DNA of 10,981 nt from Candidatus Omnitrophota bacterium (GTDB lineage: Bacteria; Omnitrophota; Gorgyraeia; Velamenicoccales; Velamenicoccaceae), in assembly GCA_028717105.1 (NCBI GenBank), contig JAQUOM010000053.1, positions 1 to 10,981 of the forward strand, read 5' to 3'. Under the pieces are notes generated by a model that was not told the DNA's origin, did not search any database, and worked only from the letters and a program-made list of their open reading frames with translations. The position numbers and the translations under genes are program-made. Below, piece after piece: positions 9,790 through 10,981 of the stretch; positions within the stretch are counted from its first letter, which is position 1; each line of letters opens with the position of its first letter.

Positions 9790-10981
9790 TTACTTCTGTT
9801 TCGCTGTCTCTTCGGCTTTCAGTTTCGCCAGCTCGTCCCCGAGCTGCTGAGGCGTCTTTTCTCCAATCAGGATAGACTGGATACCCTTATCAAAACGCTC
9901 GATGACTTTCGGCAGTTCGTTGACCGGCCAGACATTCGGATGCGTCACATTTTCCATGCCCCTGGAAAATTCGGCCAGGATCGGCGGGATCGAACCCATC
10001 ACCTTCCTGTTCGAAGGCAGGTTACGGGTCTCTTCCGAAAGATAGGCCTGTTGTTCTGTATCGGTCAGCCATCTCAAGAAAGCAATCGCTTCCTCTTTGA
10101 CGAGAGAACGGTCGTTGACCAAGAGCGACGAGCCGGCGCCGCCCCAGATATACATGGGGTTCTTAACATTGACTTTCGGCGGCAGCATGACCCCGTAATC
10201 CAACGACGGATTCATGCCGTGGTACACATTGACGCACCAGGAACCGTTGAACGCAAAAGCAGAACGCTCATTGGCAAAGTTCTGTTCGGCGGTCTTATTG
10301 ACCATGGTCACGATGCCTGAAGCCAGCATCCCCTGGTCCGCCATTTCCTTAAACAGGTTGAAGACGGCAATCCAGTCGGGATCCGAATACGGGACCTCCC
10401 CGCGGATCGTCGCGAAAACTTTATCGGGCCCCATGATATTGAACGCGAAGTTCGATGCCAGGCAGTCGATCATCCATATCTCGCCCCACCCGCTCACAAG
10501 ACCCTGGGCGCCTGCCTCTTTTAATTTTTTGCAGGCCGCAGCAAACTCTGGCCAGTCTTTCGGAGGGCGATTCGGGTCCAGGCCCGCTTTTTTGAAAAGG
10601 TTCTTATTATAGACCATCTGGATATTCATGACGTCGATCGGCACGCCGTAGATCCCCGCATCAACGCCGTAAGGATTATCGGCCCTGAATTCGTTGACAG
10701 CCAGGGCCCTTTCGAACAACAGGCCCTTCCAGGCGCCTCCCTGCGCTTCCATGGCGCATGAGAGACTGGCAACGTGGCCGGCCTTGATAAAGGCCGCAAA
10801 ATCGCGCTTCTCTCCCAACAGGCCGAAGATATCCGGCAGGGCCCTGGCCTGTGCGGCCGCGCGGACCTTTTGGGAATACGCATCCGAAGGAGCGTACAAC
10901 TCGAGAACGACCTTGACGCCGGTTTTGGCCTTATATCTTTTGGCCAACTCCTGGAACGCCGCTTCGCCGTCCGTCATCCAG
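9790..10981 (-). CDS. ABC transporter sugar-binding protein (family 1), N-terminus missing
   Basis: Extracellular solute-binding protein of family 1 (COG1653, UgpB/MalE-like), which captures a sugar or oligosaccharide outside the inner membrane and delivers it to the permeases encoded next. The reading frame runs off the right edge, so the signal peptide and roughly the first 30-40 residues are missing; about 396 residues are visible. The first visible residues (WMTDGEAAFQELAKRYKAKT) match the family's first strand and helix. Family hallmarks follow: VYNKNLFKKAGLD, a DWPEF segment about 15 residues later, FAFNGSW in the second lobe, and a helical C-terminus rich in Lys and Glu ending TAKQK. 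The specificity cannot be read from the sequence. It is the first visible gene of the set, as is usual for binding-protein-dependent importers, and a hairpin follows its stop codon. Family assignment is firm; the substrate is unknown. Confidence 0.93.
   Translation of the reverse strand, partial: WMTDGEAAFQELAKRYKAKTGVKVVLELYAPSDAYSQKVRAAAQARALPDIFGLLGEKRDFAAFIKAGHVASLSCAMEAQGGAWKGLLFERALAVNEFRADNPYGVDAGIYGVPIDVMNIQMVYNKNLFKKAGLDPNRPPKDWPEFAAACKKLKEAGAQGLVSGWGEIWMIDCLASNFAFNIMGPDKVFATIRGEVPYSDPDWIAVFNLFKEMADQGMLASGIVTMVNKTAEQNFANERSAFAFNGSWCVNVYHGMNPSLDYGVMLPPKVNVKNPMYIWGGAGSSLLVNDRSLVKEEAIAFLRWLTDTEQQAYLSEETRNLPSNRKVMGSIPPILAEFSRGMENVTHPNVWPVNELPKVIERFDKGIQSILIGEKTPQQLGDELAKLKAEETAKQK

Overview
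The window is one strand-coherent block: seven protein genes and one broken gene, all transcribed on the minus strand, so transcription runs from high to low coordinates. In transcription order it holds an ABC sugar-binding protein (N-terminus outside the window), two sugar permeases of the MalF/UgpA and MalG/UgpE types, a large exported protein ending in a clan GH-A glycosidase barrel, an exported protein made of two copies of a jelly-roll-like domain, a second and shorter exported GH-A glycosidase, an exported TPR-like repeat protein, and a frameshifted four-helix-bundle (23S rRNA intervening-sequence type) gene. There is no ATPase, regulator, tRNA or rRNA here.

The logic is that of a saccharide capture-and-import locus. 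Four exported proteins bind and cut a glycan outside the cytoplasm. The binding protein and two permeases import the fragments, powered by an ATPase encoded elsewhere. The substrate cannot be named from the sequence. Both barrels keep the GH-A acid/base (GNEN) and nucleophile (TEYG or VEFG) glutamates, so they should be active retaining glycosidases or transglycosidases. One carries two EF-hand-like calcium loops inside the barrel that the other lacks.

The most unusual feature lies between the genes. Most junctions carry short degenerate tandem arrays with a strict 7-nt or 8-nt period, each junction with its own unit (for example ACAGAGA, CACGTTT, TTGGTTA, CTTGGTC, TCAGAGTA). Three of them occur as facing (inverted) pairs: around the four-helix-bundle pseudogene, around an empty 16-nt gap at 3459-3474, and around a 105-nt spacer between the permease genes. 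Arrays run into coding sequence: they encode the hydrophobic signal-peptide cores of both glycosidases and the C-terminal tail of the TPR protein. GC-rich palindromes are mixed in with them.

The organism is probably an uncultured Gram-negative bacterium of the Omnitrophota/PVC kind. This is inferred from the repeat-rich junctions, the four-helix-bundle gene and the TPR-glycosidase fusion style; it is not proven by any marker gene. The long plus-strand open frames are antisense shadows of the real genes.
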